Of a stretch of DNA of 64,000 nucleotides, positions 17,424-26,092 are shown piece by piece (positions within the stretch are counted from its first letter, which is position 1; every line of letters starts with the position of its first letter). Source of the stretch: a virus; the IMG/VR virus record IMGVR_UViG_3300009506_000019, positions 62,001-126,000 of that record, one strand, 5' to 3'. The translations under genes and the position numbers were made by a program. The notes beneath the pieces were generated by a model, which was given only the letters and a program-made list of their open reading frames with translations, searched no databases and was not told where the DNA came from.

Positions 17424-18931
17424 TATATCTTCTCAATAAGATCAAGGCCCTCATCAGTAAGCGGGCCATCGGTCTCGATTGTGGTATAACTTACGACCTC
17501 ACCACCAAACAATTTTACATCACCATTGCTTCCTGTGACATCTGTTCCAGACTCAAGCTTGCAGGATGAATGGCCTCCTTCAAATTGAATACCAACATCC
17601 AAATTCCCACCACCATCAACAAAACCAGCTAGATTTCCAGATCCAATAACAGTGCCGGTAACTTCTATGTGGGTGTCAGACCAAATTCTTACGCAAGGCC
17701 CTGGAATATTTTTGAATATTACTCTTGATCCAAAGAATCCTCTTAGCCTTGATCTTTCAATACGTAGTCCTGATATTCCATTGGAACCACTACGTATTTC
17801 ATTTCTCTTCCCCTCATTATATTCGTTGAATTCAAACTCTTTTACATCCTGCAAAACCACACATGACCAATCAATAGCTTCTCCAATCGCATTACCTACG
17901 TTTTCAAATACGCAATTTCCCATTCCTCCTATTTCTACATCATAAAAGTTGACACCATCTTGGCCACGAATTCCATAACATCCAGACAAACTTGCGATGT
18001 TTGATTTATAAACTGATATTACAGAATCTGTGTCTGCCCCGATTGCTCGATGCGAACAATCAGACATAAACAGCACATATGTATTAGATGCTGCGTACGA
18101 ACCACCATTTGCGATTGGCGCATCTATCTCGCGATTTACAAGTATATTCGTCCAAATATGACTACCCTCGGTACCTATGATAGCACTATATGCACCATAG
18201 TTGACAAGGGTAAGATAATTCACATTAAAGATGCTACCTACAAAATTATAATCTCTGGACAATGGATTTATGTCTAAGACATAATTTGTGGCAACCTTTG
18301 TTATGTCATCCAAACTGTTTTTCAAAATAGTTGATGGTGTCATAATAGACACCGTTGTGGGAACCGGACTAAGCACTTTATTTACGTATAGTGTGCTATC
18401 ATCATGATCATGTATCGTGGTAACTTGCCCGGTGTTAAATACAGCGAACCACCCCTTTAAGTTAAGTCCAAGAAATGGTGTGCCAGCAAAGCTAACATAC
18501 GGATTTCCACTAGCAACCTGCATGGACGAGATTGATAAATCTTCAAGAGATGGATCTACCAAATCCCACGCTGATGGTGGAGAACCATTTATCGTAAAGT
18601 TACCACCAACACACTGTTTTGATGTTAGTGGCCAAGCTGCAGTGGTGTCTGTCGCTCTTGGACGATGAACACCAGTAGCTAGATTAAATGTAATGTTGTG
18701 TGCAATATAATACGGCAAAGCCTCATATGCGGCAGCGAGATGTTTGAACGCTGTCCAACCATTATTGGACAGCATGTTATCGATGTCATCTTGAATGCGA
18801 AACACAGACCCAATAGGTGGATCACCAACAGACCCACCACCAACATCATCATAATCAATAGGGATAACCAAGTCTTCGATGGTGGTAAGGCTATGGCCAG
18901 CATCGATTTTAATTTTGTCAAACGCGCCCAT
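17423..18931 (-). CDS. Beta-helix tail fibre paralog B, 502 aa
   Basis: Paralog of 15007-16707 and 18935-20890. Conserved: IQDDIDNMLSNNGWTAFKHL, ALPYYIAHNITFNLATGVHRP, FAGTPFLGLNLKGWFAVFN, and the end DVGIQFEGG…DVTGSNGDVKL. Shorter N-terminal head (MGAFDKIKIDAGHSL) than paralog C. Predicted parallel beta-helix spike or fibre. Probably one of a set of exchangeable receptor-binding proteins. Confidence 0.65.
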   Translation of the reverse strand: MGAFDKIKIDAGHSLTTIEDLVIPIDYDDVGGGSVGDPPIGSVFRIQDDIDNMLSNNGWTAFKHLAAAYEALPYYIAHNITFNLATGVHRPRATDTTAAWPLTSKQCVGGNFTINGSPPSAWDLVDPSLEDLSISSMQVASGNPYVSFAGTPFLGLNLKGWFAVFNTGQVTTIHDHDDSTLYVNKVLSPVPTTVSIMTPSTILKNSLDDITKVATNYVLDINPLSRDYNFVGSIFNVNYLTLVNYGAYSAIIGTEGSHIWTNILVNREIDAPIANGGSYAASNTYVLFMSDCSHRAIGADTDSVISVYKSNIASLSGCYGIRGQDGVNFYDVEIGGMGNCVFENVGNAIGEAIDWSCVVLQDVKEFEFNEYNEGKRNEIRSGSNGISGLRIERSRLRGFFGSRVIFKNIPGPCVRIWSDTHIEVTGTVIGSGNLAGFVDGGGNLDVGIQFEGGHSSCKLESGTDVTGSNGDVKLFGGEVVSYTTIETDGPLTDEGLDLIEKI

Positions 18932-18934
18932 GCC

Positions 18935-20890
18935 TCAATCCTTCGACACTATATTTAATCTTTGTGTGATAAGTGGATTGACGTAAGTTCCAAGATCTGT
19001 GTATGGACCAACAATTCCTTCAAGCCTGATGTCACCAGCTGTCCCACTTATGTCTACGCCAGGACCCAGAGTTATCTTTTGGCCACCCCCAATAACTTCA
19101 ATCCCAACATCGGAATTTCCAACACCATCATTTTGCCAACCAGGATACCCATCACCACAAAGACTCAAATCGCAATCAGAGTCATCAACTAAAACTATTG
19201 GTACTTGGAAACCTTCAAACCAAACACCGTGTGTAAAGCCTCTGTTGAATGGATCTATACATTTTATTACTCGGAAAGCATTTTGATCATGTGCGGTTCT
19301 GAAAGTCGTGCGCTTCCCTTCATAGGTTGAGATTGCTACTTGCTGATTAGACCAAGATGATCCATATCCAATGCGGAAGAATGCCTTGGAACCATAATAA
19401 TCAGACCAACCTTCATCTTCAAACACACAAAAATAGGTGTTCAAGAATGAATCGGTTTCAATGTAATTAACACGTCTCCCACCACGCATGTAGCTATTAA
19501 TCATAACACCGCGTATGCCATCTGCATAGTAAATATGACTTTGATCGTTAATACCGTATCTTCCTCTAAAGGAAACATGTGTTAGGTTCACACCAAAACC
19601 ATTGGTCGCCTGTACGGCACGACCACACGTGAACCCAAAAGTATCAAATTCTTCGGCTATATCAAATAAGCAGTGATCTAAAGCAATATATGCAGTGGAA
19701 TATGTAGACGAAACATGCCACTGTGCCCCAAACGACTGCAGCCAGCAGTTCACAAACTTAACAGGTCTGATACCATCAGCATCATTTGATAGATACATAC
19801 AACCACTGCTCGATTTTTGTGTGATGCCATCCAAACTATTCTGGAGGACCGTAGATGGACGACAAACACGAACAGTTGTTACTCCATCAATTGGAGTTGG
19901 TGACAACTTTTGTAATACGAAGAGTGTACTATCATCATGGTCGTGAATAATGCAGGCTTGTCCTGTATCGAAAACGGCAAACAATCCCTTAAGATCTTGC
20001 CCAGCAAATGGTGTGCCAGCTACTTGCACCCAAGGATCATATGATCCTAACGCTTGATGAGCTGTAATAGTTTGTGCGGCCACAATATCAATCCAAGTTG
20101 ATGAGGTGGCTCCATTAAAAGTAATGTTTCCATCACGAGAAAAATACTTACCATTAAGTTGGAATGCATAATTACCAGCATCCGAAGCTGGCCGATGCAC
20201 TGTTGCCGCAAGCTCAATTGTAATAGGATGAAAAATAAATACAGGTAGCGCGTCCCACAGCTTTTCAATATGTTTGAAACTTGTTGCTCCAGCTGTGGTA
20301 AGAAAATCATCGATTTCGTCTTGCGTGGCAAAATACGTATCGGCTGGTGGATCTACAGCATCAAGATCATCATAATCTACTGTCGCTGCTAATGGTGTGA
20401 GCGAGTAAAGTATGTCTAGATCTTGCGATCCACCACCAGCACCCTTATTTCCAATATAGCGATACCCACTAATCTTAAGCGGGGTCGGCCTGGTCAACGT
20501 TCCATTGAACGTAAGAATACCGGTTTGATAATCAAAAAACCAATCAAGTGGATCGGTTGGGAAAATCTCAACATCATCACCATCAAAAAGATGAGCTACG
20601 AATCCATCGCCATATTTTGGTGAAATCCAATCTTTGGTTCCAGCTTTCCAAGACTGACTATTGGGGACAGTTGGATCTACAGTCAACGCAAAAAGTGTTT
20701 GCTGTTCTACGCGACCAAGAGCAATACCAAGCGGTGGATCATTATATGGAATGGTGTCCGACCAAATATCATCAGAGTGGACATTGATGGTATCTGCACC
20801 AAATTCGTTAAAATAGAACTTATTATCAGAGTCAGTTGTCTCTCTGTTGATGAGTGTCTTGAATGACCGGTCTTCTTTGTTGGTTGCCAT
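18935..20890 (-). CDS. Beta-helix tail fibre paralog C, 651 aa
   Basis: The longest of the three close paralogs. It adds about 150 N-terminal residues (DRSFKTLINRETTDSDNKF onwards) that could hold the baseplate-attachment domain. The shared FATQDEIDDFL, AGTPFAGQDLKGLFAVFD and DVGIEVIG…DISGTAGDIRL blocks are clear. The repeated Asn/Gly turns and IHDHDDSTLF are shared with paralog B. Start ATG 20890 with GGTGAG upstream. Function: receptor binding on the virion; enzymatic activity unknown. Confidence 0.65.
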   Translation of the reverse strand: MATNKEDRSFKTLINRETTDSDNKFYFNEFGADTINVHSDDIWSDTIPYNDPPLGIALGRVEQQTLFALTVDPTVPNSQSWKAGTKDWISPKYGDGFVAHLFDGDDVEIFPTDPLDWFFDYQTGILTFNGTLTRPTPLKISGYRYIGNKGAGGGSQDLDILYSLTPLAATVDYDDLDAVDPPADTYFATQDEIDDFLTTAGATSFKHIEKLWDALPVFIFHPITIELAATVHRPASDAGNYAFQLNGKYFSRDGNITFNGATSSTWIDIVAAQTITAHQALGSYDPWVQVAGTPFAGQDLKGLFAVFDTGQACIIHDHDDSTLFVLQKLSPTPIDGVTTVRVCRPSTVLQNSLDGITQKSSSGCMYLSNDADGIRPVKFVNCWLQSFGAQWHVSSTYSTAYIALDHCLFDIAEEFDTFGFTCGRAVQATNGFGVNLTHVSFRGRYGINDQSHIYYADGIRGVMINSYMRGGRRVNYIETDSFLNTYFCVFEDEGWSDYYGSKAFFRIGYGSSWSNQQVAISTYEGKRTTFRTAHDQNAFRVIKCIDPFNRGFTHGVWFEGFQVPIVLVDDSDCDLSLCGDGYPGWQNDGVGNSDVGIEVIGGGQKITLGPGVDISGTAGDIRLEGIVGPYTDLGTYVNPLITQRLNIVSKD

Positions 20891-20960
20891 AGACTACTCA
20901 CCGCACCAGGTATTCGTGTACGGGGAAATAGTCCGTTGAAGGACACCGATAGTAACTTGT

Positions 20961-21296
20961 TTACAGCGACTTCACAAAGGCATATAACGCCATCAGAGCG
21001 ATGACGAGATAGGATATGTAGAAAAATAAGAGGCGGCGACGACGGGACGGCATATTATCCGCTTCGTGACATACCTGTACCCAAAGAAGGACAGCCCCAT
21101 CCCTATCACCCTTATTGATCAAATCTTCAATTCGACCAAGCCAGATGCCAGGCACATACTGTGCAATCTTTTTGGCTGAATAATGAACGAACTTCTTGAA
21201 TCCGGGTGCTGTTCCAGTTTCGATGAAGAACTTGCCACGCTCGCATATAGCTCTTGTTTTGACGCTCATCTTATCAGAGGTATATGCACTGGCCAT
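20961..21296 (-). CDS. Small C-terminal-anchored membrane protein, 111 aa
   Basis: The N-terminal 75 residues are soluble and helical. A basic RRRR then precedes a C-terminal hydrophobic segment (LLFFYISYLVIALMALYAFV, about residues 86-105), giving one membrane anchor. It follows the sigma-like gene by three bases. Could be a lysis-accessory or membrane-targeted host-takeover protein; no family recognised. Confidence 0.55.
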   Translation of the reverse strand: MASAYTSDKMSVKTRAICERGKFFIETGTAPGFKKFVHYSAKKIAQYVPGIWLGRIEDLINKGDRDGAVLLWVQVCHEADNMPSRRRRLLFFYISYLVIALMALYAFVKSL

Positions 21297-21299
21297 CTT

Positions 21300-22205
21300 C
21301 TAGTCTATCACTGACAGCAACCCCCTGTGTTTTCTCGGAATGAGATCCAGAAGGTAATTTGCTTCCAGTGTTCCTTCTGAGAACAGATACTCAGGAAAAG
21401 CTTTTCTGATCCTTCGTATCTTGTTCGCAATCATCGTTTTGTTGACGCCCAAATACCTACCGATGTTTGCATTATAATTGGTACAACGGTCGATGTCAAA
21501 TACTCGAGCATCGCAGAGCTTGCAGGCAGAGCACATATCAATCGATGCCTGCGGGTTTGTTAGTATCATCAAGACCTGATAGGCTCTGGTCTCGTGCCCA
21601 AGTACCCGGTCTCCAAAATCGTTGATGATGGATCGAATTCGTTGTTCGATGTTCCTGTCTTCGAACTCTTTGCCAACACCGTTAATTCCGAAGTTGTCAA
21701 GCTCATCATTGATTTCGATGAACTTGTAGGTGGTTATCATCTCACCTTCACATCTAGTACAGGTCTTGTTATTCTTGACCGCAGTGGTATGACCACAAGC
21801 AATACAGCATTGCTGAAGATTTTTGCGATATAGTGAGTTGATATAATTCCGCACACAGAACCCACCCTGCCTTCTCACCCAATGAATCGGATTGTTTTTC
21901 GTTCCTCGAACCTGTCCGTTCTTTTGGCCGGGTGTTTTGATTCTGACTTTCTCTCCCCAAAGCTTGGCTTTGTCCACGTTCTCGAATACGCCTTGCCAGA
22001 AGACTGAGATAATATCGTCCAATTCAAGTAAAAATTGATCGGCAATCAGCTCCTTAGCAAACATTCCACGAATGCAGCCTTGACGACTTGAATCATCGAG
22101 CCTGTAGTTCTCTACGCCAGCCACAGCACTCATGAACTCTTTGACACATCTCCCCTGTCGAAAAGATATCAATAGTTTGTTCGCATACTCGTTGTCTACT
22201 CTCAT
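21300..22205 (-). CDS. Sigma-like transcription factor with zinc ribbon and HTH
   Basis: Start set at ATG 22205 (MRVDNEYANK), preceded by a near-perfect AAGGAGG; a longer frame upstream has no such site. 301 aa. Residues 60-130 (FWQGVFENVDKAK…NNPIHWVRRQGGF…NSLYRKN) resemble region-2-like helices of phage-encoded alternative sigma factors. A zinc ribbon (C133/C134, C137, C149, C152) follows, and a helix-turn-helix (IGRYLGVNKTMIANKIRRI, about 248-266) sits near the end. Likely a promoter-recognition or late transcription factor redirecting host RNA polymerase. A general DNA-binding regulator is the alternative. Confidence 0.5.
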   Translation of the reverse strand: MRVDNEYANKLLISFRQGRCVKEFMSAVAGVENYRLDDSSRQGCIRGMFAKELIADQFLLELDDIISVFWQGVFENVDKAKLWGEKVRIKTPGQKNGQVRGTKNNPIHWVRRQGGFCVRNYINSLYRKNLQQCCIACGHTTAVKNNKTCTRCEGEMITTYKFIEINDELDNFGINGVGKEFEDRNIEQRIRSIINDFGDRVLGHETRAYQVLMILTNPQASIDMCSACKLCDARVFDIDRCTNYNANIGRYLGVNKTMIANKIRRIRKAFPEYLFSEGTLEANYLLDLIPRKHRGLLSVID

Positions 22206-22266
22206 ACTGCCCTCCTTATCCCTCCGTTGATGGTTTCTTTTAATACGCTTGGTCATTTCACGATCC

Positions 22267-22275
22267 ATACTAGCA
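22267..22275 (-). promoter_or_regulatory. Extended -10 promoter TGCTAGTAT
   Basis: Minus-strand TGC-TAGTAT with the extended TGN, similar to the TGCTATAAT at 1114. It gives a leader of about 55 bases before the sigma-like gene, ending in a strong Shine-Dalgarno. No convincing -35. Confidence 0.4.
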
Positions 22276-22282
22276 CAGGGGT

Positions 22283-22363
22283 ATGACAGGCGTGGGCTAG
22301 AAAAGACCACTCGGAGGGATGGTAGTCTACGCTTGCGCGTGCGCTCCAACCCACACCTGTCAT
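22283..22363. other. 14-bp inverted repeat (13/14) around a 53-base spacer
   Basis: ATGACAGGCGTGGG (22283-22296) and CCCACACCTGTCAT (22350-22363) are complementary apart from one G:T-compatible difference. The repeat lies between the stop of the 118-aa gene and the promoter of the sigma-like gene, so it may act as a terminator for one and a regulatory element for the other. Confidence 0.45.
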
Positions 22364-22364
22364 G

Positions 22365-22721
22365 CTAATGTTTTGTAATAAACTCTTCAGCATCCTTGTC
22401 ATCGCCGAGGTCGCTTCGAAGCTCGTACGGCTCTGCCATAAATAACCTGGCAGTGAGCTGCATGTGTTCCCTCAACCCCCTAACTTGTACATCTCGCAAT
22501 TCAATTTTATACTTCACCATCACCGTAAGAAGAGTCTTCTCGATGATGTTTTCTACGGTTGGATCGTCCAACACGTCCAGCATGATTTCATGAATCAGGG
22601 AATTCGGAGGGCATCCTAACTCAGACCTGATTTTCCTGAAACCAAACTTGATGAGTGTGTAGATGAGGTTATTTACCTCATTTTCAGTCAATCTCATTGG
22701 ATCTGCCATCTCCGCCCACAT
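22365..22721 (-). CDS. Hypothetical protein, 118 aa
   Basis: Mostly helical (LTENEVNNLIYTLIKFGFRK…), with no Cys and no membrane segment. Start ATG 22721 (MWAEMADPM) overlaps the previous stop (TAGATG) with GGAGG upstream; a second in-frame ATG at 22709 is also possible. Co-transcribed with the small membrane protein at 22722. Family unknown. Confidence 0.55.
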   Translation of the reverse strand: MWAEMADPMRLTENEVNNLIYTLIKFGFRKIRSELGCPPNSLIHEIMLDVLDDPTVENIIEKTLLTVMVKYKIELRDVQVRGLREHMQLTARLFMAEPYELRSDLGDDKDAEEFITKH

Positions 22722-22973
22722 CTACGCCTCCACCATCAGCTCTGCGGCTGCGTCGATGACACCCATTCTCATTTCTTCGATTTCTCTTACTCTTATGGCC
22801 TTTCTATGAAGCTTGACCTCCTTGGTAAGTGCTTTATTCACTGAATGGAGCTGTTCTGCCTTCTGCAGCAGCCTGACCATTTCCCTTTTGTACTGGTTGA
22901 ATTGATGTCTCTTCCACTTCCTGCCCACCCACACCCCAACGATGAGACAGAAAATTCCAGTCAGTAGCAGCAT
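22722..22973 (-). CDS. Small membrane protein with coiled coil, 83 aa
   Basis: Start set at ATG 22973 (MLLLTGIFCL) because GGAGG lies six bases upstream; the longer frame would need TTG. One N-terminal transmembrane segment (about 1-17), then a basic WVGRKWKRHQF, then a coiled-coil-like helix. This layout resembles i-spanin (Rz-like) lysis proteins, but no o-spanin partner is seen nearby, so the role is unproven. Confidence 0.5.
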   Translation of the reverse strand: MLLLTGIFCLIVGVWVGRKWKRHQFNQYKREMVRLLQKAEQLHSVNKALTKEVKLHRKAIRVREIEEMRMGVIDAAAELMVEA

Positions 22974-22997
22974 GACGTACCTCCTACCCAACTAGTC

Positions 22998-23044
22998 ATG
23001 CATGTTGCATGCCAACTCTGTCTCTGTGATGCATATGGCATGCC
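22998..23044. promoter_or_regulatory. Operator-like direct repeats between divergent genes
   Basis: ATGCATGTTGCATGCC (22998-23013) and ATGCATATGGCATGCC (23029-23044) match at 13 of 16 positions and are spaced 31 bases, about three helical turns. Each contains a near-palindromic GCATGC core. They sit in the divergent region between the membrane-protein gene (minus) and the plus-strand zinc-ribbon genes, a place typical for a repressor or activator site. Confidence 0.45.
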
Positions 23045-23105
23045 CGCTGCATTAATCAAAGGTGCACGAGCCGCTATAGACACACGTTCAACGGAGGCTT
23101 TCACA

Positions 23106-23765
23106 GTGGCCAAGAACAAAAAGAAACCAGTCAACAAGTCAAAAGATGTCGAGGCCAGCCCGATTCCGAGGCCCGAAAATCTGGTCATCTGCGACATGAT
23201 CAGGCAGCAAGGTCGCCATTGGGAAATCTCTGATGGCACTAAAGCTGTACCTGGAAAATGGTATAAGTCAAAAAGAGGATATTCAATCCTTCTTTGGGAA
23301 TTGCTTGAAGACGGATCTGTCATCGCACAATCGCACACCACTGGTAACAAAGTTACTGTCCCACCAGACCAGGTGTTGTATTTTACTCTTGATGAAGATC
23401 CGGGCACACCATGCGGCACTATTATGGTGGGCGGCGAGAGCGAGGGCGAGACGCCAGAAGAGATCGCCAAACACGACAGCGTGTACGCCAAATACCCGCA
23501 TATTATTCCTGGTTCTGTATATAAAGTACAGAATGTTGGTGTGAAAGACAACACACCACAGTGGGAAAGAAAAAGGAAAGGTAAAAAGACACAAATCAAA
23601 GGGCAAGTGAGATGCAAGATCCGCTGCCAAGAACCAGGATGTGATAACGAACGAGACATCAAAGTCCAGGACGCATTCCAAGTAAAGAAATGCGAAGCTT
23701 GTCGTGATAAGAAGAAAAAGAAGAATCTAGAGAAATTCCTGGACAAGAAGAAGGTCAAGAAATGA
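23106..23765 (+). CDS. Zinc-ribbon protein of unknown function, 219 aa
   Basis: Start chosen at GTG 23106 with GGAGG eight bases upstream; the frame is open further back but lacks a site. The N-terminal part (KPVNKSKDVEASPIPRP…) is basic. The C-terminal domain has YAKYPHIIPGS, a C-x3-C-x3-PGC pattern, RDIKVQDAFQVKKCEAC and a Lys-rich tail, so it probably binds zinc and nucleic acid. Its last bases overlap the next gene (ATGA). One of the few plus-strand protein genes in the window. Confidence 0.65.
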   Translation: MAKNKKKPVNKSKDVEASPIPRPENLVICDMIRQQGRHWEISDGTKAVPGKWYKSKRGYSILLWELLEDGSVIAQSHTTGNKVTVPPDQVLYFTLDEDPGTPCGTIMVGGESEGETPEEIAKHDSVYAKYPHIIPGSVYKVQNVGVKDNTPQWERKRKGKKTQIKGQVRCKIRCQEPGCDNERDIKVQDAFQVKKCEACRDKKKKKNLEKFLDKKKVKK

Positions 23766-24040
23766 AGAACGAGGACATTTACAAGAAATATCCCCACATC
23801 ATACCCGGATCCATTGAAGAAGTTGATCGTGGCAGCGTGGTCCGGGGTGGGAAAGACAGCCAGATAACGAGTCATGGGAAGATCGCAATCATAAGATGTG
23901 CTGATTCAGATATGCCTGGCTGTCTGAAGACCAGGATTATCAACGTACAAGATGCTGAGCAGACTAAATACTGTGCTGCCTGTACTCGTAGACGCCGAAA
24001 TGAAAGACGCCGTGCCAGGCGTCACCAGCTGAAAAATTGA
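23762..24040 (+). CDS. Small paralog of the upstream zinc-ribbon protein, 92 aa
   Basis: Starts MKNEDIYKKYPHIIPGS and repeats the C-terminal domain of the preceding protein: PGC, RIINVQDAEQTKYCAAC, then an Arg-rich tail (RRRRNERRRARRHQLKN). The basic tail suggests RNA or DNA binding. The tandem arrangement and ATGA overlap show a duplication followed by loss of the N-terminal half. Function unknown. Confidence 0.65.
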   Translation: MKNEDIYKKYPHIIPGSIEEVDRGSVVRGGKDSQITSHGKIAIIRCADSDMPGCLKTRIINVQDAEQTKYCAACTRRRRNERRRARRHQLKN

Positions 24041-24098
24041 GGTCATTAATTTCGTCAATACCCCCTTCAGTCCCCGCCTCTCGAACCAGCATTAGCCT

Positions 24099-25367
24099 TT
24101 AGCAGGGAGAAACAGTAGAAAAAGCTGATTCCTCTACCGATACTCCGACAGGGGTATTCCGAGGGGAAAATGCCTTACCCCTCCACACGCGGCAGGCACT
24201 AGACGCGAAGTGTCGTATATTCTGCGCACCAGTGGCACGCAGGATGAGATTTCGACACTCTTCATCCTCCAGCATGTCGCGAACAGTTGCCAGATACCGA
24301 TTGGTTATACCATCCGGCAACGAAACTTCCCCTGCTAGTCCCCACGAATTGACAAACGTGTCACGGCCCTCTAGGAGCTGCTCTTTGCACCCACCGTACG
24401 AATCTACGTCGCTACCAACGGGCAGCGGGCATTCCGCCTGGCGTGGTTTTTGTGTGCGATCCGGAGACAATACTCGACTTGCCCCTTCACCTGGCCCTAG
24501 CAACGCCATGAAACTGTCAAATCTTACAGGAACTTCCTTCTCGATTCTTGCGCTTGTGAACGTGTTCGGCAGCTGTACTGCCAAATAAGTCACCTCCTGC
24601 ACTCGTCGTCGTTGAAAAATCTCTCGTCCTCGTACTCGTACTCGTCGCTCGGGGCCGAATCGATACAACCGTTCGGCCTCACGGAATGCCTCAATGGCAT
24701 CCGTTCTAGTGCAATCAGGCTGAAAAAGAAGAGACATCGGGTCTATCAAGAGGAATGTGCCTGTCTCGTTTACCCTGGCCTTTTTTGACAGCTTGATAGC
24801 AGCATCACGTTTATGACCCAAGATATCAGCATGGATCTCTCTACTCAGCAATTGACGACTACCATAGATAGCCATCAATCCGTAGAGCAAAGATTTAGTC
24901 TGATTCATATCCTTAGGATCAATCAGATTTTTGGCTTTGATGTCGTAACGTCTATCATCAAGGAAGAAGATGGCGGGCTTGAACGACGACAATTTGTCGC
25001 CATATGCGGACTTTTGCTTATGGAATGCAAGCTCGGCCATACGGTTGCGACCGGTTATTGAATAGTACCCGTCACCTTCTTCCTCAATGAACCCAAGAGA
25101 CATGGCCTTCCGTAGCCTACGTTGTGCCGTAGGCCGAATACACCCCATGTCTTTGATTAGTTGGTTGAGAAAATGTTTTCTATGAACGCGGCCGGAAGGA
25201 TTACCGCGATTGCGTGCCATCGCGAAATCCTGAGCTAATATCCATACTACAAATGCATCATGCGCTTGATTGTGAAGGGTCCACATAACAACAGACCCGC
25301 GCACTTTACATGTATGATCTGGATACCTCACAGCATCAGGATCCATAGTGCCATAGACAGCACGCAT
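24099..25367 (-). CDS. Winged-helix DNA-binding protein, 422 aa
   Basis: Residues 60-110 contain RPTAQRRLRKAMSLGFIEEEGDGYYSITGRNRMAEL, a winged-helix-type segment, and a second helical repeat follows (AIYGSRQLLSREIHADILGHKR). A basic RRVRVRGREIFQRRR stretch lies in the middle. Such proteins include plasmid/phage replication initiators and transcription regulators. The 329-base non-coding region with inverted repeats just upstream fits an initiator and its origin or an autoregulated regulator, but there is no direct proof. ATG 25367 has only a weak ribosome-binding site. Confidence 0.45.
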   Translation of the reverse strand: MRAVYGTMDPDAVRYPDHTCKVRGSVVMWTLHNQAHDAFVVWILAQDFAMARNRGNPSGRVHRKHFLNQLIKDMGCIRPTAQRRLRKAMSLGFIEEEGDGYYSITGRNRMAELAFHKQKSAYGDKLSSFKPAIFFLDDRRYDIKAKNLIDPKDMNQTKSLLYGLMAIYGSRQLLSREIHADILGHKRDAAIKLSKKARVNETGTFLLIDPMSLLFQPDCTRTDAIEAFREAERLYRFGPERRVRVRGREIFQRRRVQEVTYLAVQLPNTFTSARIEKEVPVRFDSFMALLGPGEGASRVLSPDRTQKPRQAECPLPVGSDVDSYGGCKEQLLEGRDTFVNSWGLAGEVSLPDGITNRYLATVRDMLEDEECRNLILRATGAQNIRHFASSACRVWRGKAFSPRNTPVGVSVEESAFSTVSPC

Positions 25368-25696
25368 TAATCCACGGCTGCCACCACCACGATCGTGTGT
25401 TTGCAGTTAGAGCCAACCGTGGCGGTGGCAAGCCGCGAAAGTAAAATTCTCAGTTTTGTTGATCTGCAAACACAGCTGACGTTTCTACCATGGCTCTACC
25501 TACCTGTCAATTATCGGCAGAAATGTTGAATATGTTGCTAGTTGGACATGTTCGATTTTATGTGGTAGGTAAAGATATGGACCAGCCCTCAAGTAGCGTT
25601 CACCCCCCCCAGAGGGAACAGTAAGGAAGGCTGCTGAGAGGGGATATCACTCAGCAACCAATCCTAACTCGGCTTGAGGGAAAAGACGTCTAGGGA
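25368..25696. other. Non-coding region with three inverted repeats
   Basis: No ORF is supported. It holds TGTGTTTGCAG (25396-25406) with CTGCAAACACA (25464-25474); TACCTACC (25497-25504) with GGTAGGTA (25564-25571); a short hairpin TGCTGAG (25632-25638) / CTCAGCA (25650-25656); and a C-run in caccccccccaga. The region fits a regulatory block or replication-origin-like site upstream of the winged-helix gene. The origin idea is inference only. Confidence 0.4.
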
Positions 25697-26080
25697 CTAC
25701 GAGCGGCCAAGGAGGATGTTGTCCTTGCCTTGATCGAAGACATCGGCAAGAGTCTCAATGGGGCTGATGAGACACCCCTCTGTCGGAGTCGTGAGCCAAT
25801 ACTTCCGAGTGAACCCAGAAGGCGCCTTTGTCCAGCCAGACATGTCGTTGCCTACGATAGCGCAGAACCTGGTCATCAGCCGTGGGTCTGCGGGGGCGCC
25901 GCAGAGAACCCCGAAGTAGCTGGAACCCTCAAAGACGTTGCGAATGATCTGCCCATAATCAAACCCCCAAGCGGCGATTCCGTAGGAAGCGAGATCGTCA
26001 GCTTGGATGAGATTGTTCGCAAACCTCGCACCCAATGGGCGGCCAGATCGGCTGAACATATAGGCGAGCACACCGCCCAT
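25697..26080 (-). pseudogene. Truncated copy of the beta-helix protein C-terminus
   Basis: 127 codons aligning with the last ~125 residues of the 438-aa protein at 26142-27458: KGKRMGG/HGKRLGG, DYGQIIRNVFEGSSYFG/DYGVVTRNIFKGSGTFG, KYWLTTPTEGCLISPI/SYWLTPKTEECLVAPI, ending ILLGRS/LVLGRL. Homology stops at a 14-bp hairpin with an in-frame stop just upstream. ATG 26080 follows an AAGGG-like sequence, so a short protein could still be made. Most likely a duplication remnant, unless the C-terminal cap is useful alone. Confidence 0.7.
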
Positions 26081-26092
26081 ACGCTTGCCCTT

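Noticed and set aside
21300-22349. Longer form of the sigma-like protein starting at 22349
   Set aside because: The extra 48 residues lie over the promoter and inverted repeat, while ATG 22205 has a near-perfect ribosome-binding site.
22722-22973. Firm call as an Rz-type spanin
   Set aside because: Only a membrane segment and coiled coil are visible; no partner gene or endolysin is nearby.
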